From Acidimicrobiaceae bacterium (GTDB lineage: Bacteria; Actinomycetota; Acidimicrobiia; Acidimicrobiales; RAAP-2), in the NCBI GenBank assembly GCA_025463285.1, contig JAOBWI010000096.1, forward strand, positions 1-34,088: a stretch of DNA of 34,088 nucleotides, given 5' to 3'. Below the pieces are notes generated by a model. That model searched no databases, was not told the origin of the DNA, and saw only the letters and a program-made list of their open reading frames with translations. Made by a program: the position numbers and the translations under genes. Below, in pieces: positions 15,489-24,585 of the stretch (position 1 is its first letter; every line of letters starts with the position of its first letter).

Positions 15489-18400
15489 GTGGTGACTACA
15501 GCCCCCGAAACATCGTCGCCCCCCGTCGCGAAGGGGTCGTTTGGTCCGAACGCCTGGCTCGTTGACGACCTCTATGACCGCTATCTGGCCGATCCCACGT
15601 CCGTGGCGGAGAGTTGGCGAGAGTTCTTCGCGGACTATCAGCGCTCGACAATTCCCACGGTCGCGTCGGCCGCGCCGAGCCCCGTGGCACCCGTAACGGC
15701 GGCGCCCGCGCTAGCCATCGACACTGAAGCGACGCCGCTGCGTGGAGCGGCCGCGCGCATCGTCACCAATATGAAGGCCAGCCTGTCGGTTCCTACGGCG
15801 ACCAGCGTTCGAACGGTCGCCGCTCGCCTCTTGGAGATCAATCGAGCCGCGCTCAACGAATCGTTGGCCCGTTCCAGTGGAGCGAAGGTCTCTTTTACCC
15901 ACCTCATCGCTTTCGCGCTCGTCAAAGGGTTAGGGGAGATTCCCGCACTCAACGCCACCTTCGTTGACGCCGTGGACGACAAGGGCACGCCCGGCGTGCG
16001 CCGACACGAACACGTCGGTCTGGGCTTAGCGGTCGACGTCACGAAGAAGGACGGGACGCACAATCTGTTGGTGCCCGTGATTCGCGAAGCCGACACGTTG
16101 GACTTTCGTTCGTTCCTCTTGGCGTACGAAGATTTGGTCCGCAAAGTACACGCCGGCACCTTTGGGGCTGACGACCTGGCGGGGGCGACGGTGTCGATCA
16201 CTAATCCCGGCACCCTCGGCACCATCCAATCGGTGCCTCGACTCATGCCCGGACAGGGGGCCATCTTCGGGGTGGGTGCTTTGACCTGGCCGGCCGGCTT
16301 CGAAGCGGCCGACCCTCGGGCCTTGGCCGATCTCGGCGTCGGCAAAGTCCTCACTCTCACCTCCACCTACGATCACCGCATTATTCAAGGGGCGGAGTCC
16401 GGGCTCTTCTTGAAGTACGTGTCGGAGTCACTCTCGGGTGGGCACGATTTCTACGACGAGATCTTTGCGTCCCTGGGGATTCCCTACGAGCCAGCGCGTT
16501 GGGCCAGCGACTCGAACCCCTCGACGAACGAGGCGGAGTCCGAGAGGATCTTGAAGCAGATCCGCGTGCAAGAGCTCATCAACATGTATCGGGTTCGCGG
16601 TCACTTGAACGCCCATCTCGATCCGCTCAGCAGTGAGCCGCCGCCGCTGCACGCCGAACTGGACTTGGCGTCGTACGGGCTGACCATCTGGGACCTGCAG
16701 CGGACCTTTGTGGTTGACGGCTTGGCCGGACTGCGCGAGGCGACGTTGGAAAAGATCTTGGCCATCCTGCGTGACGCCTACTGTCGCACCACGGGCATCG
16801 AGTACGGCCACATCATGGACCCGGCTCAGAAGCGCTGGATCCAAGAACGAGTGGAGGGCGTGAATTCCTCGACCGGTCTGGACGAACAGCGACGCATTCT
16901 GAACGGGTTGAGTGAAGCGGAGTTGTTCGAAAAGTTCTTGCACACTCGCTACGTCGGTCAAAAGCGATTCGGCCTTGAGGGAGCGGAGTCCACCATCGTG
17001 GCCCTCCAGACGGTGCTCGACGAAGCGGCGGACCGGGGAGTCAAAGAAGCGGTGATCGGCATGGCTCACCGCGGACGGCTGAACGTTCTCGCCAACATCG
17101 TGGGCAAGTCCTACAGCGACATCTTCTCCGAGTTCGAGGGCAATCTCGACCCCGAAAGCGTGCAAGGCAGCGGTGACGTCAAGTACCACAAGGGTGCGCG
17201 TGGCGTCTTTAAGAACCCGCGCGGCGTCACCATTGAGGTGTCGATGGCCTCGAACCCCTCGCACCTTGAGGCCGTGAGCCCGGTGGTCGAAGGAATCGTC
17301 CGCGCCAAGCAGGACCTCGTGATTCGCCCGAGCGACGGCACCGACCTCGACCCACCCTTCGTCGGGCACCCGTACCTGGCCGTCTTGATCCACGGCGACG
17401 CCGCCTTCGCGGGTCAAGGCGTGGTGGCAGAGACGTTGAACCTCTCGCAGCTCTCGGGATACCGAGTCGGCGGGGCCGTGCACATCGTGGTGAACAATCA
17501 GGTCGGGTTCACCACGGCCCCGGAATCGGCGCGTTCGAGTTTCTATCCCACCGACGTGGCCAAGATGATCCAGGCCCCTATCTTTCACGTGAACGGCGAC
17601 GACCCCGAGGCCTGCGCTCGGGCGGCTCGTCTGGCCTTTGAGTACCGCGAGGCGTTCCAGCGCGACGTGGTGCTGGACATTGTCTGTTATCGCCGTTTCG
17701 GTCACAACGAAGGGGACGACCCCAGTTACACCCAGCCCCAGATGTACAAGATCATCGACCAGATGCGCTCGGTGCGAAAGATCTACACCGAGACCTTGGT
17801 GCGCCGCGGCGACATCTCGCTCGACGAGGCCGAGGCCGCGCTCAACGAGTTCAACGCCCGCCTCCAGAGCGTGTTGGATGAAGTTCGGACCGTTCCCGTG
17901 CCGACGTTGAGTGGCGTTCCCGTCGCGGACACCCCGAAGGATCTCCCGGCCCCCGAAACGGGCGTGGACCGTGACACCTTACTCAGCGTCGCGCGCGCGG
18001 CGCTGAGTGCCCCCGACGGGTTCACGGTCCATCCCAAGTTGGAGCGCCAGTTCGCCCAACGACTGGCCTTGCTGGAGTCCGGGGAGGTCGATTGGGCCTT
18101 TGGCGAGGCTCTGGCGATTGGTTCGCTCGTTCTCACGGGCTCCAACGTCCGCCTGACGGGACAGGACACGCGACGCGGGACGTTCTCTCATCGCCACGCG
18201 GCCCTGATCGACTACGACAACGGCGCGCAGTACGTGCCCCTGGCCGGTATGGGCGCGCCCGGGTTCTTCACGGTGCGCGACTCCTTCTTGTCGGAGTACG
18301 CCGCGCTGGGTTTTGAGTACGGCTACTCGGTGGAGGCGCAGAACACCTTGGTCGCCTGGGAGGCGCAGTTCGGGGACTTCGCCAACGGAGCGGAGATCAT

Positions 18401-19103
18401 CATCGACAACTTCCTCGTAGCGGCCGAAGACAAGTGGGGCCAGCACGCTTCACTGGTCATGTTGTTGCCGCACGGGTACGAGGGTCAAGGTCCGGAGCAC
18501 TCCAGTGGCCGCATTGAGCGGTTCCTGTCTCTGAGCGCGCGTAACAACATTCGCGTAGCCGAGCCCACCACCGCGGCGCAGTATTTCCACCTTCTGCGCA
18601 GCCAGGTTCTGCGGGAGCACCCGACACCGCTCATCGTCTTCACGCCGAAGTCGATGCTGCGGGCCGTGGCGACGCGTTCGCCTCTTGAGGAGCTCGAGCA
18701 CGGCTCGTTCCTAACCGTCCTCGACGACCACGTCGACGATCCGGCGGCGGTCACCCGGGTGGTGTTGGCGTCGGGCAAGGTGGCGCACGAGGCGCTAGCG
18801 CGTCGTCACGAGATCGACGCCGATCACGTCGCGGTGGTGCGAGTCGAGCAGCTCTATCCCTGGCCGGCCGCGGAGATCGAACGAGTCTTAGCCAACTACC
18901 CCCAACTCGCCGACGTCGTGTGGCTCCAGGAAGAGCCCGAGAACATGGGAGCGTGGCCCTTCGTTCATCTTCAGATGCACGATCGCCTGCGCCACCTCCA
19001 GGTGTCCCACGTGGCCCGCGCCGAGTCGGCCAGTCCGGCCACCGGCAGCGGCTTGGTACACGGTGCGGAACAGGCAGACCTGTTGGTACGAGCGGTCGGA
19101 TGA
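15489..19103 (+). CDS. kgd: Multifunctional 2-oxoglutarate dehydrogenase/decarboxylase (E1-E2 fusion)
   Basis: This 1204-residue protein has the Kgd/SucA architecture of actinobacteria. Residues 18-50 (FGPNAWLVDDLYDRYL) are the N-terminal segment that in SucA binds E2. Residues about 83-335 form the succinyltransferase catalytic domain with the active-site DHRIIQGAES (295-304). From about 360 follows the thiamine-diphosphate E1 with MAHRGRLNVLANIVGK, HGDAAFAGQGVVAET and VVNNQVGFTT, ending with the transketolase-like C-terminus. There is no lipoyl domain, as in the mycobacterial enzyme. It converts 2-oxoglutarate in the TCA cycle. The GTG at 15489 is followed directly by a second GTG. Its stop overlaps the next start by 4 nt, so it heads a coupled four-gene operon. 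Confidence 0.96.
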   Translation: MVTTAPETSSPPVAKGSFGPNAWLVDDLYDRYLADPTSVAESWREFFADYQRSTIPTVASAAPSPVAPVTAAPALAIDTEATPLRGAAARIVTNMKASLSVPTATSVRTVAARLLEINRAALNESLARSSGAKVSFTHLIAFALVKGLGEIPALNATFVDAVDDKGTPGVRRHEHVGLGLAVDVTKKDGTHNLLVPVIREADTLDFRSFLLAYEDLVRKVHAGTFGADDLAGATVSITNPGTLGTIQSVPRLMPGQGAIFGVGALTWPAGFEAADPRALADLGVGKVLTLTSTYDHRIIQGAESGLFLKYVSESLSGGHDFYDEIFASLGIPYEPARWASDSNPSTNEAESERILKQIRVQELINMYRVRGHLNAHLDPLSSEPPPLHAELDLASYGLTIWDLQRTFVVDGLAGLREATLEKILAILRDAYCRTTGIEYGHIMDPAQKRWIQERVEGVNSSTGLDEQRRILNGLSEAELFEKFLHTRYVGQKRFGLEGAESTIVALQTVLDEAADRGVKEAVIGMAHRGRLNVLANIVGKSYSDIFSEFEGNLDPESVQGSGDVKYHKGARGVFKNPRGVTIEVSMASNPSHLEAVSPVVEGIVRAKQDLVIRPSDGTDLDPPFVGHPYLAVLIHGDAAFAGQGVVAETLNLSQLSGYRVGGAVHIVVNNQVGFTTAPESARSSFYPTDVAKMIQAPIFHVNGDDPEACARAARLAFEYREAFQRDVVLDIVCYRRFGHNEGDDPSYTQPQMYKIIDQMRSVRKIYTETLVRRGDISLDEAEAALNEFNARLQSVLDEVRTVPVPTLSGVPVADTPKDLPAPETGVDRDTLLSVARAALSAPDGFTVHPKLERQFAQRLALLESGEVDWAFGEALAIGSLVLTGSNVRLTGQDTRRGTFSHRHAALIDYDNGAQYVPLAGMGAPGFFTVRDSFLSEYAALGFEYGYSVEAQNTLVAWEAQFGDFANGAEIIIDNFLVAAEDKWGQHASLVMLLPHGYEGQGPEHSSGRIERFLSLSARNNIRVAEPTTAAQYFHLLRSQVLREHPTPLIVFTPKSMLRAVATRSPLEELEHGSFLTVLDDHVDDPAAVTRVVLASGKVAHEALARRHEIDADHVAVVRVEQLYPWPAAEIERVLANYPQLADVVWLQEEPENMGAWPFVHLQMHDRLRHLQVSHVARAESASPATGSGLVHGAEQADLLVRAVG

Positions 19104-20164
19104 GTCCCGCCAAGGGCCCGCGACTTCGCGTCGTGGTGGACGGCTCCAACCTCGCCACCGAAGGGCGATCAACGCCGAGCCTGACCCAGCTCGACGAAGC
19201 GGTCAGCAGCTTTGGCGAGGAGAATCCAGGGGCCGAGATCATCGTCGTGGCCGACGCGACTTTCGAGCATCGCGCCGCCGCGAGCGAGCGCGCCATCTTC
19301 AACGACGCCGTCTTGGCCGGGGAAATCGTGACGCCCCCCGCTGGCGCGGTCGGTCGGGGCGACGCCTTCATTTTGAAAATTGCTGACCGTATTGATGGTG
19401 TCGTCTTAAGCAACGACTCCTTCCAGGAGTTTCAAGATGAGTATCCGTGGCTCTTCGACGTCGGTCGACTCATTGGCGGTAAGCCCGTGCGGGGGGTGGG
19501 ATGGGTCTTCACCCCCCGACTGCCGGTGCGCAACGTCAAGGTGACGCGAACGGTCAAGAAGCTCGCGGTGACGCTGCCCAGCGGAGCTAAGCCCACCATC
19601 GGGACGACCCTGACGCCACTGAAGGCCGTCAAGAAGGCGCCAGCGACGAAAAAAGCTGCCGCGAAAGCCGAGTTGGCGACGGAGAAGACCCCGAGCAGGG
19701 TGGCGACCAAAGCGACCAAGAAGTCGCTGAAGGTGACGGACGCGGCCAAGAAGTCGCCCGTGAAAAAAGCGACGACGGCGACAGCGCGCAAAGCGGTGAA
19801 AAGAGCAACGAAGGCGGCGCTGAGCGAACCCGCACCCGTCGTCGCGCCAGTCGACGTGCCGGCCGTCGCGCTACGACGAGGCCGTCACCCCGTGAACCCC
19901 GAGTCGGACTTCGCTCTCTTCATGAGTACCTATCGCGTGGGCTCGCGCGTGCCGGGCGAGGTCACCGCCTTCACCTCCCACGGAGCCGTGATCAAGGTAC
20001 GCCTGAAGGGCGAGAAAGAAGTTGAGTGTTACGCCCCGACTGCGTCACTGGGCACGCCGCCACCGGCGCGCGCGCGCGACGTACTGAAGCGCGGCGACCA
20101 GCGCAACTTTCGACTGGTGACCGTTGACAGCGAACGGCGAATCGCGGAGCTCGCTCTGTTGTGA
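19100..20164 (+). CDS. NYN-domain nuclease fused to H1-like tail and S1-like domain
   Basis: This 354-residue protein has three parts. Residues about 9-140 are a NYN/PIN-type RNase domain related to Zc3h12a: VVVDGSN (D14, N17), ADATF (D52), GRGDAF (D88) and LSNDSF (D106) supply the acidic metal site. Residues about 165-245 are a Lys/Ala/Thr-rich H1-like linker with repeated KKA and AKKS motifs. Residues about 276-354 resemble an S1/OB RNA-binding domain (VGSRVPGEVTAFTSHGAVIKV). The likely activity is RNA cleavage, with two nucleic-acid-binding modules for targeting. The ATG overlaps the kgd stop (ATGA), and its stop overlaps the next GTG. The open frame extends 60 codons upstream, only inside kgd, so that extension was discarded. 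Confidence 0.82.
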   Translation: MSPAKGPRLRVVVDGSNLATEGRSTPSLTQLDEAVSSFGEENPGAEIIVVADATFEHRAAASERAIFNDAVLAGEIVTPPAGAVGRGDAFILKIADRIDGVVLSNDSFQEFQDEYPWLFDVGRLIGGKPVRGVGWVFTPRLPVRNVKVTRTVKKLAVTLPSGAKPTIGTTLTPLKAVKKAPATKKAAAKAELATEKTPSRVATKATKKSLKVTDAAKKSPVKKATTATARKAVKRATKAALSEPAPVVAPVDVPAVALRRGRHPVNPESDFALFMSTYRVGSRVPGEVTAFTSHGAVIKVRLKGEKEVECYAPTASLGTPPPARARDVLKRGDQRNFRLVTVDSERRIAELALL

Positions 20165-20595
20165 GTGAACTCTCGCTCGACCCGATCGACTGGCTGCCCC
20201 ATCGGCCGCCTTTCTTGTTGATTGACACCCTGGTGAGTATCGAACCGGGGGTTCGCGCGAGTGGACGATGGACGTTGCGCGGTGACGAGTGGTTCTTTCC
20301 CGGACACTTTCCCGGGCGGCCCACCACGCCGGGGGTATTACTACTAGAGGCCATCGCCCAGTGTGGCGCGGTCGCCGTGCTGAGCGATCCGCGCTACGTT
20401 GGCCGCCTTCCGCTCTTTGGTGGCGTCGAGAACGCTCGTTTCCGCCGACAGGTACTGCCCGGAGACACAGTGGACCTGGAGTGCGAGATGACCAAGTTAT
20501 CGGCTCGTGGAGGAAAGGGACGGGGGAGTGCCACAGTCGACGGCGTCCTCGCCGCGCAGACCGAACTGTTTTTCATCCTCGCCGACGCTCCGTGA
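20161..20595 (+). CDS. FabZ-like 3-hydroxyacyl-ACP dehydratase (hotdog fold)
   Basis: This 144-residue hotdog protein has FabZ motifs: LPHRPPFLLID (12-22), the catalytic His in FFPGHFPGRPTTPG (His49) and the catalytic Glu in LLLEAIAQ (Glu63), then FGGVENARFRRQVLPGD. FabZ dehydrates 3-hydroxyacyl-ACP in fatty-acid synthesis. Paralogues act in polyketide or lipid pathways, so the exact role is open. The GTG start overlaps the preceding stop by 4 nt and its own stop overlaps the next GTG by 4 nt, so expression is tied to the operon. No ACP or other fab genes are nearby. Confidence 0.88.
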   Translation: MSELSLDPIDWLPHRPPFLLIDTLVSIEPGVRASGRWTLRGDEWFFPGHFPGRPTTPGVLLLEAIAQCGAVAVLSDPRYVGRLPLFGGVENARFRRQVLPGDTVDLECEMTKLSARGGKGRGSATVDGVLAAQTELFFILADAP

Positions 20596-21353
20596 AAGTC
20601 GCCACCTGGAACGTCAACTCGCTCACCGCGCGCTGGCCCCGGGTCTCAGCGTGGCTGGACGAGACGAGCCCCGACGTGGCGCTGCTACAAGAGACCAAGC
20701 AGACCGACGAGAAATTCCCCTTTGCCGACTTGAAGGAACTGGGATACGAGTCCGCGCACTACGGTGAGGGCCGCTGGAACGGCGTGGCCATTCTCTCCAA
20801 GGTGGGCCTGGAGAACGTCACGCGAGGTTTCGGCGACGGAGACCTCGAAGCGCGCGTCATCGGAGCTCAGTGCGGCGGCCTGCAGGTGTACTCGTGTTAC
20901 GTGCCCAACGGTCGAGCGCTCGACAGCGATCACTATCAGTACAAGCTGCGTTGGCTGGCCTCGCTGGCGCGCACACTGGCCGCTCGTGAACCGGGCGAGC
21001 ACCTGGTGGTCGGCGGTGACTTCAACGTTGCGCCCCGTGATCTTGACGTCTACGACCCGAGTCTCTTCGTGGGCATGACGCACGCCAGTGAACCGGAGCG
21101 AGAGGCGCTACGCGTTCTTGAGTCCGGCGGACTCGTCGATCTCACTCGACGACTGCATCCCGACGAGACGATCTACTCGTGGTGGGACTATCGCAACGGC
21201 GCGTTCCATCGGGGCTGGGGGCTGCGTATCGACTTACTCCTCGTCGATCAGGCGTTGGCCGAGCTTGCCACCGAGAGCTACGTCGATCGAGACGCTCGAA
21301 AGGGTGTCAAACCTTCCGACCACGCCCCGGTGGTGGGCGTCTTCTCCCTTTAG
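20592..21353 (+). CDS. xthA: Exodeoxyribonuclease III / AP endonuclease
   Basis: This 253-residue member of the exonuclease-endonuclease-phosphatase family repairs abasic sites and damaged 3' ends. Motifs are in order: ATWNVNSL (N7), LLQETK (E34), RWNGVAILSK, SCYVPNGR, VGGDFNVAP (Asp/Asn pair), LRIDLLLV and the final SDHAPVVG (catalytic Asp-His). All active-site residues appear present. The GTG at 20592 was chosen because the homologous sequence MKVATWNVNS begins there and it overlaps the preceding stop (GTGA). The frame is open further upstream, but that part lies inside the dehydratase gene. It closes the kgd operon. Confidence 0.93.
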   Translation: MKVATWNVNSLTARWPRVSAWLDETSPDVALLQETKQTDEKFPFADLKELGYESAHYGEGRWNGVAILSKVGLENVTRGFGDGDLEARVIGAQCGGLQVYSCYVPNGRALDSDHYQYKLRWLASLARTLAAREPGEHLVVGGDFNVAPRDLDVYDPSLFVGMTHASEPEREALRVLESGGLVDLTRRLHPDETIYSWWDYRNGAFHRGWGLRIDLLLVDQALAELATESYVDRDARKGVKPSDHAPVVGVFSL

Positions 21354-21405
21354 CGAAGGCCTGTGGGCAGTTCACACACGTCGCGCGGGATAGGACGAGC
21401 GACGA

Positions 21406-21948
21406 TCACGGTGTCACGGCGGGACAACCAACATGTCCGGCCGCAATCCCTGCTATGCGGTCGTCTGCGTCTCTCGGGGGACCGACCAAATATCCGTAGA
21501 TCGACGCGCTACCGGAAATATCCCAGGATCCGCCCTGGCGGGCCGAGACTCGGAGGTCGGCGCCGTACAGCTTCCGAGCGGTGGCAACGGTGTCACCAAC
21601 TCGAAGACCCTTGCTTGTTTCAAATTCGTTCAGCGGCTTCGCCGAATACCCAGTGTTGTAACCGACCAACCTTCCGTTGAAGAAGAACACCTGCATGTGG
21701 GGCCACGTGGCATCGACGTCGACTCCGCAACGCGTGTCGTTGGGCAGCGGCACTGGCCCGTCCACTCTGCCAAAGAGCGTTTCCAGTTTGGCTAGAGCGC
21801 CCGACTCGGTGCTTCCGAACTTGGTTGAGTCCAAGCCCCATCCATACAGGACGATGGGCGAATGAGCGATTTCCGCTAATCCAAGACTTGACTGACCACC
21901 ACAAAGCACTGCTCCAATCGCGATGCTACCGAGCAGCTTCGAGAACAT
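21406..21948 (-). CDS. Secreted protein of unknown function
   Basis: This protein of about 180 residues has a signal peptide (MFSKLLGSIAIGAVLCGG, with a possible lipobox-like Cys at about position 15). The mature part contains GWGLDSTKFGSTESGAL, a single mid-protein Cys in TRCGVDVDATWPHM, VFFFNGRLVGYNTGY, GLRVGDTVATARKLYG and YLVGPPRDADDRIAGIAAG. The pattern resembles a family of secreted actinobacterial hypothetical proteins. Two ATGs lie close together; the inner one at 21948 was chosen because GAGGAG lies six bases upstream of it but abuts the outer ATG at 21954. The gene stands alone on the minus strand between xthA and the helicase. Function unknown. Confidence 0.75.
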   Translation of the reverse strand: MFSKLLGSIAIGAVLCGGQSSLGLAEIAHSPIVLYGWGLDSTKFGSTESGALAKLETLFGRVDGPVPLPNDTRCGVDVDATWPHMQVFFFNGRLVGYNTGYSAKPLNEFETSKGLRVGDTVATARKLYGADLRVSARQGGSWDISGSASIYGYLVGPPRDADDRIAGIAAGHVGCPAVTP

Positions 21949-22149
21949 GGCCATCTCCTCAGACCTCGTGCAAATACGATTATTCCACTTGCAACTGCTT
22001 TCGGAGTCAGCTGACGGAAGGCTCTTCGGAGATCTGTGGAGGATGAAAGTAGGCTCCTAATCACTTCGAGGAACGGATTCGCCAGTCGGAGAATGTTACG
22101 ATCGGCTGCCCATTTCGAGGTAGCGATTAACAGCGAACCAGAGGTGGTC

Positions 22150-23757
22150 CTACGTCGACGGGGACGAGTTGCTCTCGACCCGCTCCACGCTTTCAGCGAG
22201 AGAGGCCCGAATCGCGGCCAGGCGAGCCCTTCGGGCGTCGCCGCGCAACGGTGCGTTGCGCGCTTCGATGCCGCCCACCACGCTCTCAATCGGTCCGAGA
22301 AATCGCGAGGGAGAGCGATCGGGGTAGCGCGGATCGTTCCGTCCACGGCTCCACGTAATGAGCAGCGACTGCTCCGCACGACTGAGCGCCACGTAGGCCA
22401 GGCGCTGCTCCTCGGCCAACTCTTCGGCGGACCTCGCGTTGTAGTTCGGCAACTGACCTTCGGCCCACCCGATGACGGCCACGTGCTGGAACTCCAGGCC
22501 TTTGGCCCGGTGAATGGTGGAGAGCGCGACGGCGTCGTGTTCGACGTCGTCGTGTCGGCCCCGCACGTCACTCACCATGAGGTCCGAGGCGGGGGAGTGT
22601 TCGGAACCGCGTCGTTCGTGTGGCACGCCCGCCGCCTCGAGATAGGTGGCCACCACTTCGAGCTGCGCGTTGGTGCGCGCCAGAACGGCCATCTCTCGCC
22701 ACGGACTACCGGGTTGGTGTTTGGCCGCCAACCACGTGGCCACGTGCTCGGCCTCTTCCTCGTCGGTGTTGTAGGAGCGAACGAGTGGCAACTCCCCTTC
22801 GTCCTGGGCGGGGACGATGCCGCGCGCGCCCTCTTCGAGCAGGGTGTTAGCCACGGCGATGATGTTCGCGGTCGAGCGATGGTTTCTCGTGAGATCAAGA
22901 ACCACCGTGTCGGGCCACGTCGACACGAGGTCGTTGATGAGCGAGGGATTGGCCCCGTTGAATCCGTAGATAGACTGGTTCGGGTCGCCCACGCAAAAGA
23001 GATCGGGGTCGTCACCGGCCATCTGGCGCAGCAACATGAACTGCAACGGGTTCATGTCTTGGGTCTCGTCCACGTAGAGCGAACGGTTGCGGTAGCGAAA
23101 TGACGCGAGGACGTCGGGTTCGTCGCGCAACAGAGTGATGGCTTCACCGAGCAGGAGATCGAAATCCAATTGGCCGCGGCTCTTACAGAGTCCCACGTAA
23201 CGATCGAGCACGTCGGCCAGTTGCGCGGGGGACAGCGGCGCCTCGCGACGCAGTCGCCGGGCGTTCTTCGCGTACTGCGCGCCGTTGAAGCCCTGACTGA
23301 GGGCCCAACCAATCTCCTGCTCGAGTCGGGGAAACTGCCAGTCCTCTAACTTCAACTCGCCACTCTCGCGAAGTTGTTTGGCCAGAGCGCCCAGCAGCTT
23401 CTTGCGATTGGGTTCGAGGGTGAGCGGGCGCAGATGGTGGTCCTCGCGATACTGCGTGACGAGATTGAGAGCCGCGCGGTGGAAGGTCCCGGCTCGAACA
23501 TCGCGGATCCCCGCGCGAAAGAGTCGTTTACGAAGCTCATCGCCGGCCTTACGGGTGAAGGTCATGGCTAAGACCTGATCGGCCGCGATCTCGTCGTCGG
23601 CCACGCGACGTTGTATGCGCAAGGTGAGGACGTGAGTCTTGCCCGAGCCCGCGGTGGCGCGCACCAGGAGTCGGCGCGCGGGGGACATGACCGCTTCGCG
23701 CTGTTCGGGGGTCAACCCGACCAGCAGTTGGTGGGAGAAAGTCGTCTCGTCGCTCAT
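22150..23757 (-). CDS. uvrD: UvrD/PcrA-type superfamily 1 DNA helicase (UvrD2-like)
   Basis: This 535-residue ATP-dependent 3'-5' helicase has all core motifs: Q-motif LTPEQREAV (15-23), Walker A ATAGSGKT (34-41), motif Ia MTFTRKAGDELR, Walker B VDETQD (229-234), motif III DPNQSIYGF (258-266), motif IV RNHRST (291-296), motif V STIHRAKGLEF and motif VI RLAYVALSRAEQSLLIT. It is shorter than UvrD (about 720 residues); the 2B insertion is reduced and no HRDC domain follows. The closest match by eye is mycobacterial UvrD2. The start at 23757 was chosen because homology begins just after; the frame extends 68 codons upstream, across the divergent hydrolase gene. A DNA-repair role is likely. Confidence 0.9.
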   Translation of the reverse strand: MSDETTFSHQLLVGLTPEQREAVMSPARRLLVRATAGSGKTHVLTLRIQRRVADDEIAADQVLAMTFTRKAGDELRKRLFRAGIRDVRAGTFHRAALNLVTQYREDHHLRPLTLEPNRKKLLGALAKQLRESGELKLEDWQFPRLEQEIGWALSQGFNGAQYAKNARRLRREAPLSPAQLADVLDRYVGLCKSRGQLDFDLLLGEAITLLRDEPDVLASFRYRNRSLYVDETQDMNPLQFMLLRQMAGDDPDLFCVGDPNQSIYGFNGANPSLINDLVSTWPDTVVLDLTRNHRSTANIIAVANTLLEEGARGIVPAQDEGELPLVRSYNTDEEEAEHVATWLAAKHQPGSPWREMAVLARTNAQLEVVATYLEAAGVPHERRGSEHSPASDLMVSDVRGRHDDVEHDAVALSTIHRAKGLEFQHVAVIGWAEGQLPNYNARSAEELAEEQRLAYVALSRAEQSLLITWSRGRNDPRYPDRSPSRFLGPIESVVGGIEARNAPLRGDARRARLAAIRASLAESVERVESNSSPST

Positions 23758-23829
23758 CGTGCTTAGAACGCTACCGGGAGGGCGTGACCTGGTTTTCGTC
23801 GTGGCGAGGGCCTCGGTAACCTGACGTAC

Positions 23830-24585
23830 GTGCTTCGTACCTACGGTGACGTCAACCTCTTCGGTGAGTCCTTCGGCGACGGTACGACTCGCGTTCTCTG
23901 GCTCCACGGCTGGGCCCGACGCGGTGAGGACTTCACCCGGGCCGCCACCTCCCTCGCTCACCAGGGCGTCGCCTCAGTGGCCCTGGACCTTCCCGGCTTC
24001 GGGGCCTCGCCGGTGCCCGGTTCTGCGGGGGGAGCGCGTCGCTACGCCGAGCTGATCCTTCCGGCGGCGCGCCAGTTGGCCCAGGAGGGGCCTCTGGTCC
24101 TCGTCGGACACTCCTTCGGCGGCACCGTGGCGACGGTCCTGGCTAGTCGGCATCCCGAGCTGGTCGCGTCGCTCGTCCTCACCGGTGCGCCACTACTGCG
24201 AACGCCGTCGCAGTCACGCTCTCCGTTGCGCTATCGAGCGACGCGTCGCCTCCACGCCCGCGGTCTTGTGAGTGACGAGCGTCTCGAAAAGGCCCGTCAG
24301 CGCTACGGCTCGAGTGACTATCGCCGGGCGCAGGGAATGATGCGCGAGGTCTTAGTGGCGAGCGTGAACGAAAGCTACGAGACGGAACTGTCTTCGTTGG
24401 AGTTGCCGGTGACGTTGCTTTGGGGAGAGAACGACTACGAGGTTCGCCCGGACGTGGCGAGGCGTGCGGGGACCCTGCTGCGCCGTCCCCCCACGCTGGT
24501 GGTGGTTTCGGGGGTGGGTCATCTCCTGCCCCTCGAGGCGCCCGAGGAGTTGACCAACGCCGTGGTGAAGGCCCTCGCTCAGTGA
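23830..24585 (+). CDS. Alpha/beta hydrolase
   Basis: This 251-residue alpha/beta hydrolase has LWLHGWARRGEDF (oxyanion loop), the nucleophile elbow VGHSFGG (Ser95), an acid in LLWGENDYEV and the catalytic His in VSGVGHLLPLEAPEE. The triad looks complete. The substrate is unknown. The GTG start lies 72 bases from the divergent helicase start. Its stop overlaps the start of the Mur ligase gene by 4 nt (GTGA), so it is coupled to cell-wall genes and may act on a cell-wall or lipid ester. That last point is inference from position only. Confidence 0.85.
   Translation: MLRTYGDVNLFGESFGDGTTRVLWLHGWARRGEDFTRAATSLAHQGVASVALDLPGFGASPVPGSAGGARRYAELILPAARQLAQEGPLVLVGHSFGGTVATVLASRHPELVASLVLTGAPLLRTPSQSRSPLRYRATRRLHARGLVSDERLEKARQRYGSSDYRRAQGMMREVLVASVNESYETELSSLELPVTLLWGENDYEVRPDVARRAGTLLRRPPTLVVVSGVGHLLPLEAPEELTNAVVKALAQ

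Noticed and set aside
16428..17705. 425-codon minus-strand frame inside kgd
   Set aside because: It is antisense to the conserved E1 domain; long antisense frames are expected in high-GC coding sequence and this one has no recognisable domain.
20289..20591. N-terminal extension of the exonuclease III frame
   Set aside because: It lies inside the dehydratase gene and has no homology; family sequence starts at 20592.
22036..23103. 355-codon plus-strand frame over the helicase
   Set aside because: It mirrors conserved helicase motifs on the other strand and has no domain of its own.
24420..24581. N-terminal extension of the Mur ligase frame
   Set aside because: It lies inside the hydrolase gene; the GTG at 24582 in the GTGA overlap fits better and precedes the first membrane helix.
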